A stretch of DNA of 64,000 nucleotides, from NCBI GenBank assembly GCA_033398695.1, contig CM065811.1, positions 111,709,501 to 111,773,500 of the forward strand. Reading direction: 5' to 3'. This DNA is from Orobanche coerulescens (lineage: Eukaryota; Streptophyta; Magnoliopsida; Lamiales; Orobanchaceae). Position numbers and translations under genes: made by a program. Of this stretch, positions 45,026 to 56,431 are shown piece after piece. Within the stretch, counting starts at the first letter, position 1; the number at the start of each line of letters is the position of its first letter. A model generated the notes under the pieces. It had not been told where the DNA came from and ran no database searches. It saw nothing but the letters and a program-made list of their open reading frames with translations.

Positions 45026-48000
45026 TTGGAGAAGGACATATGGTACTTCGACAGCGGATGCTCCCGGCACATGACAGGAGATAGAAGCAAGCTATCAGAT
45101 TTCATAGAAGGTTGCGGTCCAAAAGTGCGCTTCGGTGATAAATCTAAAGGAAGAACAAGATAAAAAGGAAACCTTCTTGTCGGAAAATTCAAAGTCACCG
45201 ATGTAGCTCATGTTGAAGGCTTAAAGTACAATCTACTTAGTATTAGCCAGTTCTGTGACAAATAGTTCTCGGTGAAATTCTATATAGATCACTGTAGAGT
45301 CAAGAACATCCTGACCAAAGAAGTTGTGCTCACAGGAAGCAGATCAGGTAAAATGTATATTGCTGACTGGATCCCTACGAGCTCCACAATTCCTTATTTT
45401 GTTGCCAAAGGCACTGCAGATCTAAGCAGGTTATGACACAAGAGAATGTCACACGTCAACTTCAAGACGATCAACAAGTTCTCAAGACAGGGACTGGTTA
45501 GAGGATTTCCGAATGTGTCATTCCAAAAACACAGTGTCTGTGGACCATGTCAAAAAGGCAAGCAAATCAAGTCCACCCTGAAGAGCAAATCCTACCTTTC
45601 AACCCACAGAATTCTGGAAATGCTACATATGGATATCTATGGTCCTGTAGACCCGGTAAGTTTGGGAGGTAAGAAATACTGTCTCGTTATTGTTGATGAT
45701 TATTCCAGGTATGCTTGGACAATTTTTCTAAGCAAGAAGAAGGAAACAACATCAAAGCTGCCCGAGCTCCTCAGAAAGCTTCAAAATGAAAAAGGATCGA
45801 GTATCGTGTCCAATCGTTCCGACAGAGGTACATAATTCACTAACCGCTTTATAGAGCAATACTGTTCGGAAAATGGGATACAACACGAATACTCAGCTGC
45901 CCGTACACTTCAACAAAATGGTGTTGCCGAGCGAAAGAACATGACGCTGAAGGAAGCAACAAGGACAATGATTGCCGCAAGCAAGTTTCCACAGCGTTTC
46001 TGGGGCGAAGCAACCAGTACAACGTGCTACACTGAAAACCGCTGTATTGTCAACAAACACCACAACAAAACATCATACGAGGTATGGAACAACAAAACTC
46101 CTTTAGTTTCGTATTTTCACATTTTTGGATGCAGGTGCTATGTGTTGAACAATGGGAATGATCAACTTAGAACCTTCGATGATAAGTCAGATGAAGGAAT
46201 ATTTGTAGGATATTCCTCCATTAGTAAAGCTTACAGGATCTTTAATAAAAGGAAGATGACAATCGAGGAATCAGTTCATGTAGTGTTCGATGAACCTCAC
46301 CATGACCCTACAGGAGTAGAAGCTATTACTCAGAACATCCACCAACTTTCCATCATAGATCCACCAACTCCCATAGAACCCGTCGTTGACCTAGAAATCA
46401 ACCCCGCAGCGGTAAGAATCGACGTAGATGAAGCCGATGCTGTACAAGCTGAATCCGAAACTACAGCAACTCAAGATACATTACGGGACCCTGAATTAGA
46501 ACCCGACCGAAGATGGTTGAGAGATCACCCGCAAGAGATGATCATTGGAAACATTAATGCTGGTGTTTCTACCAGTAGGAGAATACAAAGTACACAAGGA
46601 AATGTACTGTGTGCACAAGAAGAACCAGATATTGAGATATTATCATTTCCTGAATGGAAATCTCAATCCGATCTTAGAAGACTCAATATGTGCACTATTA
46701 CTGTATTCTTAGCCCAGTCCGAACCTGTTTCTACCATAGAAGCTTTCAACAATTCTCATTGGATAACATCTATGGAAGAAGAGCTTATCGGTTTCGAAAG
46801 AAACAACGTCTGGTATCTTGTACCCAGACCTACGCATCAATCAGTAATTGGAACCAAATGGGTATTTAGAAACAAGAAGGATCGAAATGTACTCATAATA
46901 AGGAATAAATCAAGGCTAGTCGCCGAAGGCTATAGACAGGAACAAAGCATAGACTACGATGAGACATTTTCCCCTGTAGCCAGACTAGAAGCTATTAGGA
47001 TATTTTTAGCCTTTGCCGCCCACAAGAGCTTCATTGTATACCAAATGGACGTCAAAAGTGCATTCCTAAATGGAGACCTTTCCGAAGAAGTTTATGTTGA
47101 ACAACCCCCAGGGTTTGCCAACACAGACGGCGTAGACCTAGTATACAGGCTGAGGAAAGCACTGTATGGACTTAAGCAAGCTCCTAGAGCATGGTATGAG
47201 ACCCTGTCCCAGTATCTAACCAATAATAGATTCGAGAAAGGTGTTGTGGACAAGACCTTGTTCAAAATACAGGAAGGCAATGACCTTCCAATGGTTCAAA
47301 TTTATGTAGATGATATTATATTTGGTTCAACTAACATTGCTTTATGTCAAAGGTTCTCTCATCTCATGCAAAGTAAATTTAAAATGACTATGATGGGAAA
47401 ACTTAGTTATTTCCTAGGTTTGCAGGTAAAGCAGTTGCCTACAGGGATATTCATCAACCATGAAAAATACAGCAAGGAGCTTCTCAACAAGTTTGGAATG
47501 AATACTTCCAAATCATCGTCAACCCCCATGAGCACTTCCGTGCAAATTAGTGCCGATGAAGCCGGAAACGCGGTTGACCAATCACTCTACAGGAAGCTTA
47601 TTAGCTCTCTCCTGTACCTAATGGCTCGCAGGCCCGATATCCAGTTTGCTGTAGGAGTGTGTGACATATCAAGTAGCACCCAAAGAATCCCACTTCAATA
47701 CAGTTAAACGAATCCTGAAGTACATCAAAGGAATAGTCGACGTAGGACTATGGTATCCTAAAGAAGGCGGATTCGATTTAGTTGGCTACAACGACTCGGA
47801 TCTTGGAGGCTGCAAGCTAGATAGGAAGAGTACAAGTGGAACTTGTCACTTTCTTGGACCTAGACTTGTATCTTGGTTCAGCAAGAAGCAATTGGCAAAC
47901 TCTCTTTCCACGGCTAAATCAGAGTACTATGCTGCTGGTAGTTGCTGTATGCAAATCCTTTGGATGCAGCAACAGTTGTCAGATTATGGGATTGAAGCCA

Positions 48001-48251
48001 AGGAAATGCCCATTATGTGCGATAGCACGAGTGCAATTGCAATAACACACAACCCTGTATTGCACTCGTGCACTAAGCATATCAACATGAAGCATCATTT
48101 CATCAGGAATCATGTCGAGAACAAGGATGTTCGGCTGGAAAAAGTTCATACATATATCCAGTTGGCCGACATTTTCACCAAGCCTCTCGACACAGCTAGA
48201 TTCAACATGCTTCTACAAGACTTGGTATTGCTACAGCCTGACTCCTTGTAA
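45026..48251 (+). pseudogene. Copia C pol: protease, integrase, RT, RNase H
   Basis: Protease starts at about 45026 in a new frame; its active site is WYFDSGCSRHMTG (45041 on). The pre-integrase finger (HKRMSHVN, CGPCQKGK) and integrase follow, with acidic residues at LHMDIYGP, in a RSDRGT motif, and at VAERKN. Stops are seen near 45160, 45263, 45434 and 45833. From 45941 to 47707 one 588-residue ORF covers the integrase end, linker and RT ([41 protein letters not shown]). A frameshift near 47660 leads to RNase H (47661-48251: DSDLGGCK, KSTSGTCHF, CDSTSAIA, ADIFTKPL). Only about six lesions separate this pol from an open frame. Confidence 0.92.
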
Positions 48252-48277
48252 GTATTTACTGTTTTTACTCAACAATT

Positions 48278-48883
48278 GAGGGGGAATGTTGTGAGTCCCA
48301 AGAATACAGTATCCACTATTAATTATCTGTACACTCAAAGCCTTCAATACAGCACCGTAGGGAATAAAGCGATATGAATCATCCTACAACTGATGTGTGC
48401 AATAATTAAGGGGGAATACAATATGACCCATGAATACAGCATTAATCCAAAAGTTGCTGTATGGAATTGAAACCCATATGTACCTTTTAAGGGGGAACGA
48501 TGTATCGTCGCAGATACAGCACATACTATGGGAAATTGATTCATTATATATTATAATATTTCATTTTAAAACAATTTTTGTCCATGTGCCCTGTTTTCAT
48601 GTCCAACATCTTTTACATTAAATGCTTTACACGACATATGGATAATCGAATCATAAAAGCCGCAATGTTTCAAATTGTTTAATATATTTTATACCGCCGT
48701 CTCAGGCATTAAGGGTAATTTGAAATGTCAGAAGTGGGACCCGCTCCTATTTTAAAATTCAATGGATAAGTGTACTAGTTACACTCAGTCCATCGTAACC
48801 GTTCATTTTAAACACCGGTTCCCATCCCTTAAATCTGACCATTCGTTCTCTGAAAACCCTTCTTCGCCGCCTACTATAAAAGG
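48278..48883 (+). promoter_or_regulatory. Copia C pol-ORF3 spacer: internal PPT/LTR-like start and TATA box
   Basis: Thirty bases after the pol stop, gagggggaatgttg recalls the element's own polypurine tract plus LTR start (aagggggaaattgttggg). Two more purine runs (taagggggaa) lie near 48407 and 48488. ATACAGC motifs, frequent in the LTR, recur here. A strong TATA box (tataaaagg) is at 48875, 142 bp before the extra-ORF ATG. The layout suggests a fossil LTR now serving as an internal promoter. Confidence 0.5.
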
Positions 48884-49016
48884 ACTGTAAATGCCATTAG
48901 AGACTCTTTACGCTTTCTACATATTTTAAGAGTTCTCGAGCATTCAGCCTACAAGATTTTTCTGGGTTTACTACATTTTTCTTGAATCCTTTTCACCGTT
49001 CCTTGAGAAATCATCA

Positions 49017-52000
49017 ATGACGTCTACTCAGACATCTTCCTCCTCTCTCAAGAAATCATTCAACTTCATCGACGGATGAATCTTCTCCAGATCTGTTGTG
49101 CTGGAACGTATTCACGTCGAAGGCGATGACGTCAATTCCATGGAGTTCATCATTACAAGAATCCGTCAGCAAGGCCTCTACCGCCTTGGGAGCCACACCA
49201 TCGAAAAATATGACGTTCATCTAGTTGAGGAATTCTACCTCAACGCTGTAGTTCATTTTCTGTCATTGGCTCTGGGAGGTCATGTCACTGACATCACAAA
49301 CGTTATCCACAGAGTAGAGATCCATGTTGACCAAGAACTTCTCCAGAACATCTTCAGGCTACCTGCTGATGGCCTGACCATGGAAGATCTTGAGACCTTT
49401 GGGTACCAAGAACTCTTGGCTCAGTATTATCTCTTATTCACTGGTTCAGCAACGGTGGAAATGGTTCATACCACTTGCCATAAGAAAAATTTTTGTTTAC
49501 CTTTTGTTTACATACATGATTGTTGCTGCCGTATTATTGAGAACCGAACAGGTGCTTTTGAGATGTGCACAAATCTCAGGTTTAGGATGATAGTCGCGAT
49601 AATGACCTGCGAGAAGGTCAATTGGTGTCAAATCATCCTTAAGCGCGTACAGGAAGATGTGTCTAAGCCTGCTACGCAGAAGAAATCGCTTGGTTTATTT
49701 TTGAACAATAATTTGACGAAGTGCGGACTTCCGCAAACCGCAGAGGCAAAGAAAATTAGTTCACGGATATTCTTAGGAGGCGTCAGGCCTACTGCCTTCA
49801 ACCAGAGCATCCTGATTGCCAACAGACCTTTTATCCGAAATTTGCTTCTATCTGCCGATCCGAAGGACGTTTCTTCTAAGTCCCAAAGTGTTGAATCATC
49901 GAAGAAGAGAAAAAGATCTCACAGCAAAACTCCAGTTGCTGTTGAGAAGCCGAAAAGGAAGCTAAGGAGGCTTAGAAAAGTTAAAGCCACAGAACCCTCT
50001 GAGGATGCTCCTCTCGTGGCTCAACCCACTGATCAAGTCCCCCAGGGCCCAACCCCTTTGGAAGAGATGCCCACTACTGTCGATACAGTAGATCCCGAGC
50101 CCTTGGCGGCTACGACGGATGCTAGGACATCTGCCAACTCTAAAGACTCTGATGAGTCGGCTGTCACTTTGGAGCCAAAAGCTACTTCTCCTATACGGGA
50201 TTCCACACCCGTTCAGGATCCATCTCCTGTAAGGAATCCCTCTCCGATACAGGACTCCACACTTGTAGAGGAACCCATGCCTACAGCGAACCCAGGCGCT
50301 GTACGAAGCCCCTCCCCGGACATAATTATTTCCAAGACCCTGCTTTCCGTGCAAATCGAATAGTCTTACGAGCGGTTTCTCCAATGGAAAAGTTACAGAC
50401 TTGCTACGTACGAAACTCTGTACAACTGGAGTGAATGGAGCAACGAAGAAAAATTTGTTTTGGAAGTGACAGACACTCAAGAAATTGTTGTCCTAATCCA
50501 ATGGGACAACCTATTCGTTAAGGAGCTTATTGGAAGCTATCTGTTTGAAAAGGCCGAAGTACGAAGGAAAGGGAAATCTATGTCCATGGAATCTCCTGAT
50601 AGTCCAAAGTCCGATCCTGATTCAGACAACGATGACGATGCAATCCAGGCTGGTCTGCGGATGAGTCGTGAGGAAGCCCGAGAAATGAGAGATGAAGGGA
50701 CATCTTCGCATCAGTAGCCCCCCTCGCCACAGCAAGACATAGTTCCCGACAATGAGGATTCAGTCCCTCATGTCGTGGAGGAACAATATGTTTCGCAACA
50801 GGCACCCGATCCTGTCGTCGCCCCCGCCAAAGAAAGATCTAGCGCGCGCCATCCAGCAAGAGGAATCAGTCCCTCTGCGGGAGCAGGCGGATGCTGAGAG
50901 ACAGCAGGAGGAATTGATCCCTCCTGTATCCATGTCTTCAGAAACCACTTCGACACAGGATGATGCAGCACCCCCTGTCGCCGAACCCGAATCTGATACT
51001 CCCGCACCATCAACCGCCTTTCAATCCGACGACGGTGCTATACCTGAGGATGTCCAACTCATTTCACGTCCAAATGTGAATTTGAGAAGGTTAAATGGAG
51101 TCGAGGACTTTACCCAGCCAGACTCTCCCAGCACTGCAGCAAGAAAAGAGCGATTACGTTCTCTTGGCCTCTAAACTGTCTTTATTCAGGATGCAGTCAA
51201 TGCTCTACACTCTATAGAAAAAGCTCTTGATTGGATACACACATCTGCCATTTAAGAGATGACCGGACTGAAGCATGAAGTCTCCCAAGTGGTAGAAGCA
51301 TTCACTGTATTACCACACGTCTTCAAGCAGGCCCTGAGCCAACTGCAAGAAAAATAGGAGCAGCTCCTCAGAAAAGAGCAATCAAAGCTACGTGTGTCTG
51401 AGGCCAAGATAGCATCTGCTCTGATCGAATCCAGTTCCCAACTTCGAGCCCGTGACCAAAAAATTAAAGATATGTCCCAGGTGCTGTCCTCCCTTGTTGA
51501 GAGAATGTCTAAAATTGAGACAAAACAGGATGCCTCTTTGCAAATCCTGGAATGCCTTGATGAAAAGGCGTCATACCTTGATGACGCCAAAAAGGGGGAA
51601 GAATCGAGGGAAGCTGCTAGGAGAACGAGGTTGGAGTAAGAGAAAGAAATGTTAGCTCCGTTTGAAGACTCCATCATTGCAGACATAGCCAGTATCTCAA
51701 TGCCGAACGTTAGGATACAGGGAGACCGACCAGCATTCCAGGATCCTAAGTATCCTTGGAAAAGCCTAGTTCGAAAGCCACAATCTATGAACCTCCCGGC
51801 GGACCGACAGCCTACCGCTGCAGAGATCAAGAACTGGAGGAGAAATGAACCGTTAAGATACTTTGTTGTACATATCAGGGTTTCCTCAATTTTCAATAGA
51901 TGCAGAACGGTACAGGAAGCCGCAGAGGAGTTCAAGATGAAGCTGGAAGATGGATTGCTCCCGCTACAACCGCACATGAAGTCAAAGCACAAGAATGGTG

Positions 52001-52197
52001 ACTTGGTTACCCACCCATAGGATTGGATACTAATCTTCGATAAATCATATGAAGGTCGAGCCTTATATCTGAAACGAGACAAGGAAGCACATAAAAACTG
52101 GTGGAAGGCTACCAAGAATGACCCTAAAAGGCCATGGAGGCATTCAGTCTACAAGAGTTATAGCAAAATTTTGTACTCTTCATTTCAATATCAATAA
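49017..52197 (+). pseudogene. Copia C extra ORF downstream of pol (SIRE 'env-like' position)
   Basis: The ATG at 49017 opens the same frame as the long ORF at 49098-50363, broken by TGA at 49077. TAG at 50361 and TAG at 50715 are further stops, and a frameshift near 50730 leads to ORFs ending near 52197. The N-terminal 220 residues match the plant transposon ORF domain also seen in copia A (LVEEFYLNAVVHFL, FRLPADGL). A long Pro/Thr/Ser-rich region with repeated PSPVR/PSPIQ-type units follows (50000-50330), then an acidic region, a coiled coil (51394-51640) and a C-terminal domain (PRPWRHSVYKS-like end). No clear signal peptide or membrane segment is seen, so an envelope role is unsupported. 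Whatever its job, the protein would be over 1000 residues. Confidence 0.75.
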
Positions 52198-52616
52198 AAT
52201 TTTTGCCTGTCTTGAAAGATTACAACTCGTAATCTATTGTGTTCTTGTATGTTTACAAACACTTTATTTATTCTTGCTGTATTCATATTAGGAAACTTAT
52301 CTTAATACACAAACTGTAAGAACTTGTCTGCGAGCAGTTCATAGTTTAAGTTGTATGTATCTAGAATACAATGTAAGATTGTGCCTACGCGCCAATCATA
52401 AGTTTTCAAATGTAACTTTCTTTTGATAAAAGCTGAACTTTCCTGAGAGCATTTCTTAGTGTTAAGCCAAATGTTGAAGGCCAGATCATTCGAAAGACGA
52501 CCAAGAAGTCTGCCCTACTTCAAACCGCTAAGTGTCAAAGTTTTGGCATCATCAAGGATGTTTGGATAACATCATAAGGTTTTAAAAGGAAGACTCGGAA
52601 GGGCTTGGCAAATTAT

Positions 52617-52631
52617 CAAAAAGGGGGAAAT
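52617..52631 (+). other. Copia C polypurine tract
   Basis: caaaaagggggaaat lies directly before the 3' LTR start. It is the same core as in copia A (aaaaagggggaga). Confidence 0.85.
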
Positions 52632-55307
52632 TGTTGGGATAACAAATACCCGGTATCGAAACTGTTGGGATAAACAATCCCTGTATCGATCGTGTTGTCA
52701 AAATGTTTTGACAAATATGCCAAATCCTGCATACCGCTAATAGCTATATCGAAAAGCTGATCAAGTATTAACCTGTATCGAAGACTTCTCGTAGTCCCAC
52801 CATATAGTACATCTATCATACAGCAAAGAGTTCCGCAAAGCTAAGTATGGAAGATGTATCGGAACATCAATACAGCAATCCTTCCATACAGCCCTCAAAC
52901 AGGACAAGAAGGAATCTTCAGTATTCGCTAGAAGTCAAGTCCCGTTTGATAAAGAAGTATTTAAATACTAAAGGATAAAGTATTTAAATAATGTAAGTCA
53001 TCAGAAGATCTTCAAATCCCGCAATATCCGGATCTCAGTTTATTCAAGTCAACTATCAAGTTGTCACATAATCTTGCTCAACGGATATATTTCAGAGGCT
53101 ATATATATCTTCAGAGTTTGAAGATCATAGATAGATACAACACACGACTTACAAACCAACAAGTGCTTACATGAATATTCAGAGCAAAACATATCTCCCA
53201 AAACTTTCTGTTATTCTCATAGAAGAGATATACAGTGCTCAAACCGTGAACAACACATCATCAGCTATAAGCTCAGAAAGTCAAAGTTGTTGTTCAAATA
53301 TTGTTCTAAACCCTTGAACAAACCCATCAGCCCAGTGTGGACTGAGAATCCTTGCTCTTCCCGAGCTGTGTGTGACGTACTTGCATTAAAGAAGACGAAG
53401 CTGTTGGAGAGTAAAACGCAGCAGAAGCGAAGTTTGGGAAAGTTGATAATAGCGTTTTACGTATCTAAAAGCATTAGATCTATTTAGGCATGCTAATTAA
53501 TTAATTACTAAGACTAACAAGCAATTTAAATATTATTTATTATGTATTAATTAAATATGTTGATTAATTAAAATATCCTAATCTAGATCCAAGATCATAG
53601 GATATTACCTTTTGAAGCGCGTTGGTTACTTCCTTCTTGATCGCCTTGTATTTCTACCTTCAGATCTTCTAGAGTATGATCCGCCTTGAACCGGACGTTG
53701 TGTGGGCAACGAGCTACCGGATCTTGCTTGGACACCTTATGGATCGGCCGAATTCTTATGCCTCACAACTCTCGATTTTCTTTTCTTCAAGTAATTCCGA
53801 TATGTAGCAAGAATTAAAGTGTTCTCTCGATTGTGGAATCAAAGACACAAGTCAAGATCCACAATTAAACACTTAGAAGAAAAAATCGAAATTCCTTGTG
53901 TATGAAGAAGCATAAAAACGGCCATCAACCATAATGTCCTATTTATAGGCTCTTGGACTACTACTAGGGATCTAGAGGAGGATTATGGAAGGACTCCCAA
54001 TTAATTCATCTTACCTTATTAGGACTCTTCCTAATATATGATGAATTAATTAATATCAACTTAGTCCACTAAAAAGTTTGATATTGCACTTCCTACCAAA
54101 ATCCCAAATTACGAAATTGGGCTCCTTATTAAATATATTATTTCCGTGTTTAAGATATCGAATGTCCATTAATTAATTATAAGCTACGTGACTTTAATTA
54201 ATTAATATCTTATCCAAGAGTAGTACCACTCGAACCTTATTATTATATCGGAATTAAATCCACTGCGGGGTTTAATATAATAATCATTATCGAGCTCCTC
54301 AAGGGGACATCATCAACCCGCACTTGCAGTCGGGACACGATTTCTAGTAATAATAATAATTGTCGTATAAACAATATTATTGCCCAAGATACGAGGCTTA
54401 TTGAGTCGATCATTTTGACTCTCACCTATGGTAAATCAAAGCAATAATTATTATAAATACACAATTAAATATTATGTACTTAGAATTAAGAAATAATAAT
54501 TATCGGAGATTTACGTTCTTCTTACGATCGATCTGAGAAGACACTATCTCACCTCGATCCTGTTCAACGTATGCAAATACGCTAATATATGCTAATAGTC
54601 AAGACCAACTATTCTCAAGCATACACTGCAACCCTTTATATAATTTGTCTAATAATTATATAGGTTGTGACCTATTATATTATTTTATAAGGCACCGATA
54701 ATGTGATCTTCCGTGTGACACCAACACACCACATTATCTACAATATAAAATAATTAGACATTTCATTTGCATAACCATAACGTGAATTAATATGCAAATC
54801 ATGTGATTAAGTGTAATTAATATCCTCATAGGTAGTAACAGGGAAATTAGGTAATACAAGCATAAAGTATGCTTTGCAGTATACAATCCTAACAGAAGCT
54901 TCAGAACTGTGTGTGAAGAAGCCAGTCACGTGTTAGCTCAAACCAATCTGTGTGAACGGTTGAAAGCTAAGATCTTTATATCAATATGTGTGAACGATAT
55001 ACTGATTAGGTTTGGTTATTATTACGTAGTTGTGTACCCAGTAATTATAATAAACTTTTTACTCCTGTGTGGAGGACCAGTGGACGTAGAGGGGTTTACC
55101 TCGAACCACTTTAAATACTGTGTTATTTACCTTCTGCCTTTATTATTTTATTAATTGTGATTATTTAAGTATAGACTCCACACCTAGTTGCTGTATCTTC
55201 AGCAACTTACTATATTAAAGACTTCTGCTACGCACTCAGATTTGAAAACCGTACAGCCTGTTGTTTCAACCTTTCCATGTTGTATCCTGTATACTTAGTG
55301 GCCAACA
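52632..55307 (+). repeat. Copia C 3' LTR with inserted solo LTR D
   Basis: It matches the 5' LTR over 52632-53401 and 54900-55307, ends GTGGCCAACA and is followed by the caaag duplication. Without the 1493-bp insertion and its 5-bp duplication it is about 1178 bp, against 1194 bp for the 5' LTR. Confidence 0.94.
53402..54894 (-). repeat. Solo copia LTR D
   Basis: It has perfect 5-bp target duplications gaagc (53397-53401, 54895-54899). On the minus strand it starts TGTTAGGATTGTATAC and ends TTTTACTCTCCAACA, normal copia termini. A TATA box (cctataaatagg in minus orientation, 53938-53949) supports this orientation. It has no coding region or primer site, hence a solo LTR. It is AT-rich and the youngest layer in this nest. 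Confidence 0.88.
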
Positions 55308-55312
55308 CAAAG

Positions 55313-56110
55313 TATACCAGAGAATTGATCAAGAGATTTGGCATGTAGAACCAAACCATTAATAGTACCCATGAGCACCTCCCCACACATTGATGCAGAT
55401 GAAAGAGGCATTCCAGTAGATCCAACACACTACAAAGGACTAATTGGTTCTTTACTGTACCTCACTGCAAGCAGACCTGATACTTCATGTGCATTAGGAG
55501 TGTGTGCAAGATTTCAATCCAAGCCAAAGCAGTCTCACGAGGAAGCAGCCAAGAGGATAATCAGATACTTTAAGTCTTCAGTCAATGTTGGATTATGGTA
55601 TCTAAACGACGATGACTTTGAACTCTCAGGATACTCATATGCTGACTTTGAAGGTTGCAAGATTGACAGGAAAAGCACCAGTGGAACATTTCAATTCATT
55701 GGAACCAGGCTAATCTCGTGGTTTAGTAAGAAGCAGGTATCTAACTCAATATCCACAACTGAGTCAGAGCTGCAGGTAGCTGTTATACACAAATTCTGTG
55801 GTTTAGACAACAGCTAAGGGACTACAACATCATAGCAAATGAAGTTCCTATCTGGTTTGAAAAAAATAGCACAATTACAGAAACCAACAATCCAGCCCTA
55901 CACGTAAGAACAAAGCACATAGATGTCAAACATCATTTCATCAGAGACCATGTGCTTAACAAAAGAATAAGAGTGGAAAGAGTTAGCACAGAGTACCAAA
56001 TTGCGGATATATTCACAAAACCTTTACCAGAAGAAAGGTTTCTGGAACTTATCCGGGATCTTAGATTACTAGACTGGGAATCTAGTGAATGGCTGAAGAC
56101 CAGACGATAA
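55313..56110 (+). pseudogene. Copia B RT end and RNase H
   Basis: Copia B resumes after copia C (TRELIKRFGM). A stop at about 55347 and a frameshift precede RNase H, which is open from 55338 to 55817 (TASRPDT, GYSYADFEGCK, RKSTSGTFQF). A frameshift near 55790 splits it. The final part (NPALHVRTKHIDVKHHF, ADIFTKPLPEE) ends with TAA near 56110. Confidence 0.88.
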
Positions 56111-56431
56111 AAGTCACTTGATGTGAAAGAGAGAAAAAAGTCATCTTATCTGAACCAGATAAGGAAAGTCACCTGATCTGGAGACCAAATGAGGAAAAGA
56201 TATCTGATCAGACCAGTCGAGGAAATCCCACCTGATCAGACCAGACAAGGATTCAATAGCACATGTTGGGATAAATAATCCTATTTTGATAATTGTCATA
56301 CAACAAAGAAGTCGAAACTCGCTAAGTCTGGAAGATGTCGAGATCCTACACACAGCGCGGCCATATAGCAAAGATCTATCAAGTCTATCCTACAGTGCCT
56401 ACAGCTACAGCAAGAGACCGTCGGATATAAC
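56111..56431 (+). repeat. Copia B 3' spacer and start of 3' LTR
   Basis: Between 56111 and 56263 a degenerate repeat with CACCTGATC and GACCAGA units occurs three to four times and there is no clear purine tract. TGTTGGGATAAATAATCC at 56264 resembles the copia C LTR start, as does the later cagcaaag-type sequence, so this is the beginning of the copia B LTR. F2 interrupts it at 56432 after ataac. The remainder should lie beyond the window. Confidence 0.65.

Larger units (their letters stand above)
41410..55307 (+). mobile_element. Full-length Ty1/copia element copia C (SIRE/Maximus-like)
   Basis: Two LTRs (41410-42603 and 52632-55307) enclose primer site, gag, protease, integrase, RT, RNase H, a pol-ORF3 spacer with a TATA box, a long extra ORF and a polypurine tract. 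Target duplication caaag is perfect (41405-41409, 55308-55312). It lies in the RT gene of copia B. Excluding solo LTR D the element is about 12.4 kb, within the SIRE size range. It is the best preserved element here, but pol carries several stops. Confidence 0.96.
32155..56431 (+). mobile_element. Ty1/copia element copia B (SIRE-like), interrupted three times
   Basis: Segments 32155-33856, 39797-41409, 55313-56431 join into one copia element once F1, copia C and F2 are removed with their target duplications. Order is gag spacer, protease, integrase, RT, RNase H, then a 3' LTR start (TGTTGGGATAA at 56264). Its 5' end is missing at the CACTA remnant. No extra ORF is seen between RNase H (ends 56110) and the LTR, unlike copia A and C. 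Confidence 0.88.

Noticed and set aside
51252..52115. 287-residue minus-strand ORF
   Set aside because: It is the antisense shadow of the copia C extra ORF, whose coiled coil and C-terminal domain are read on the + strand.
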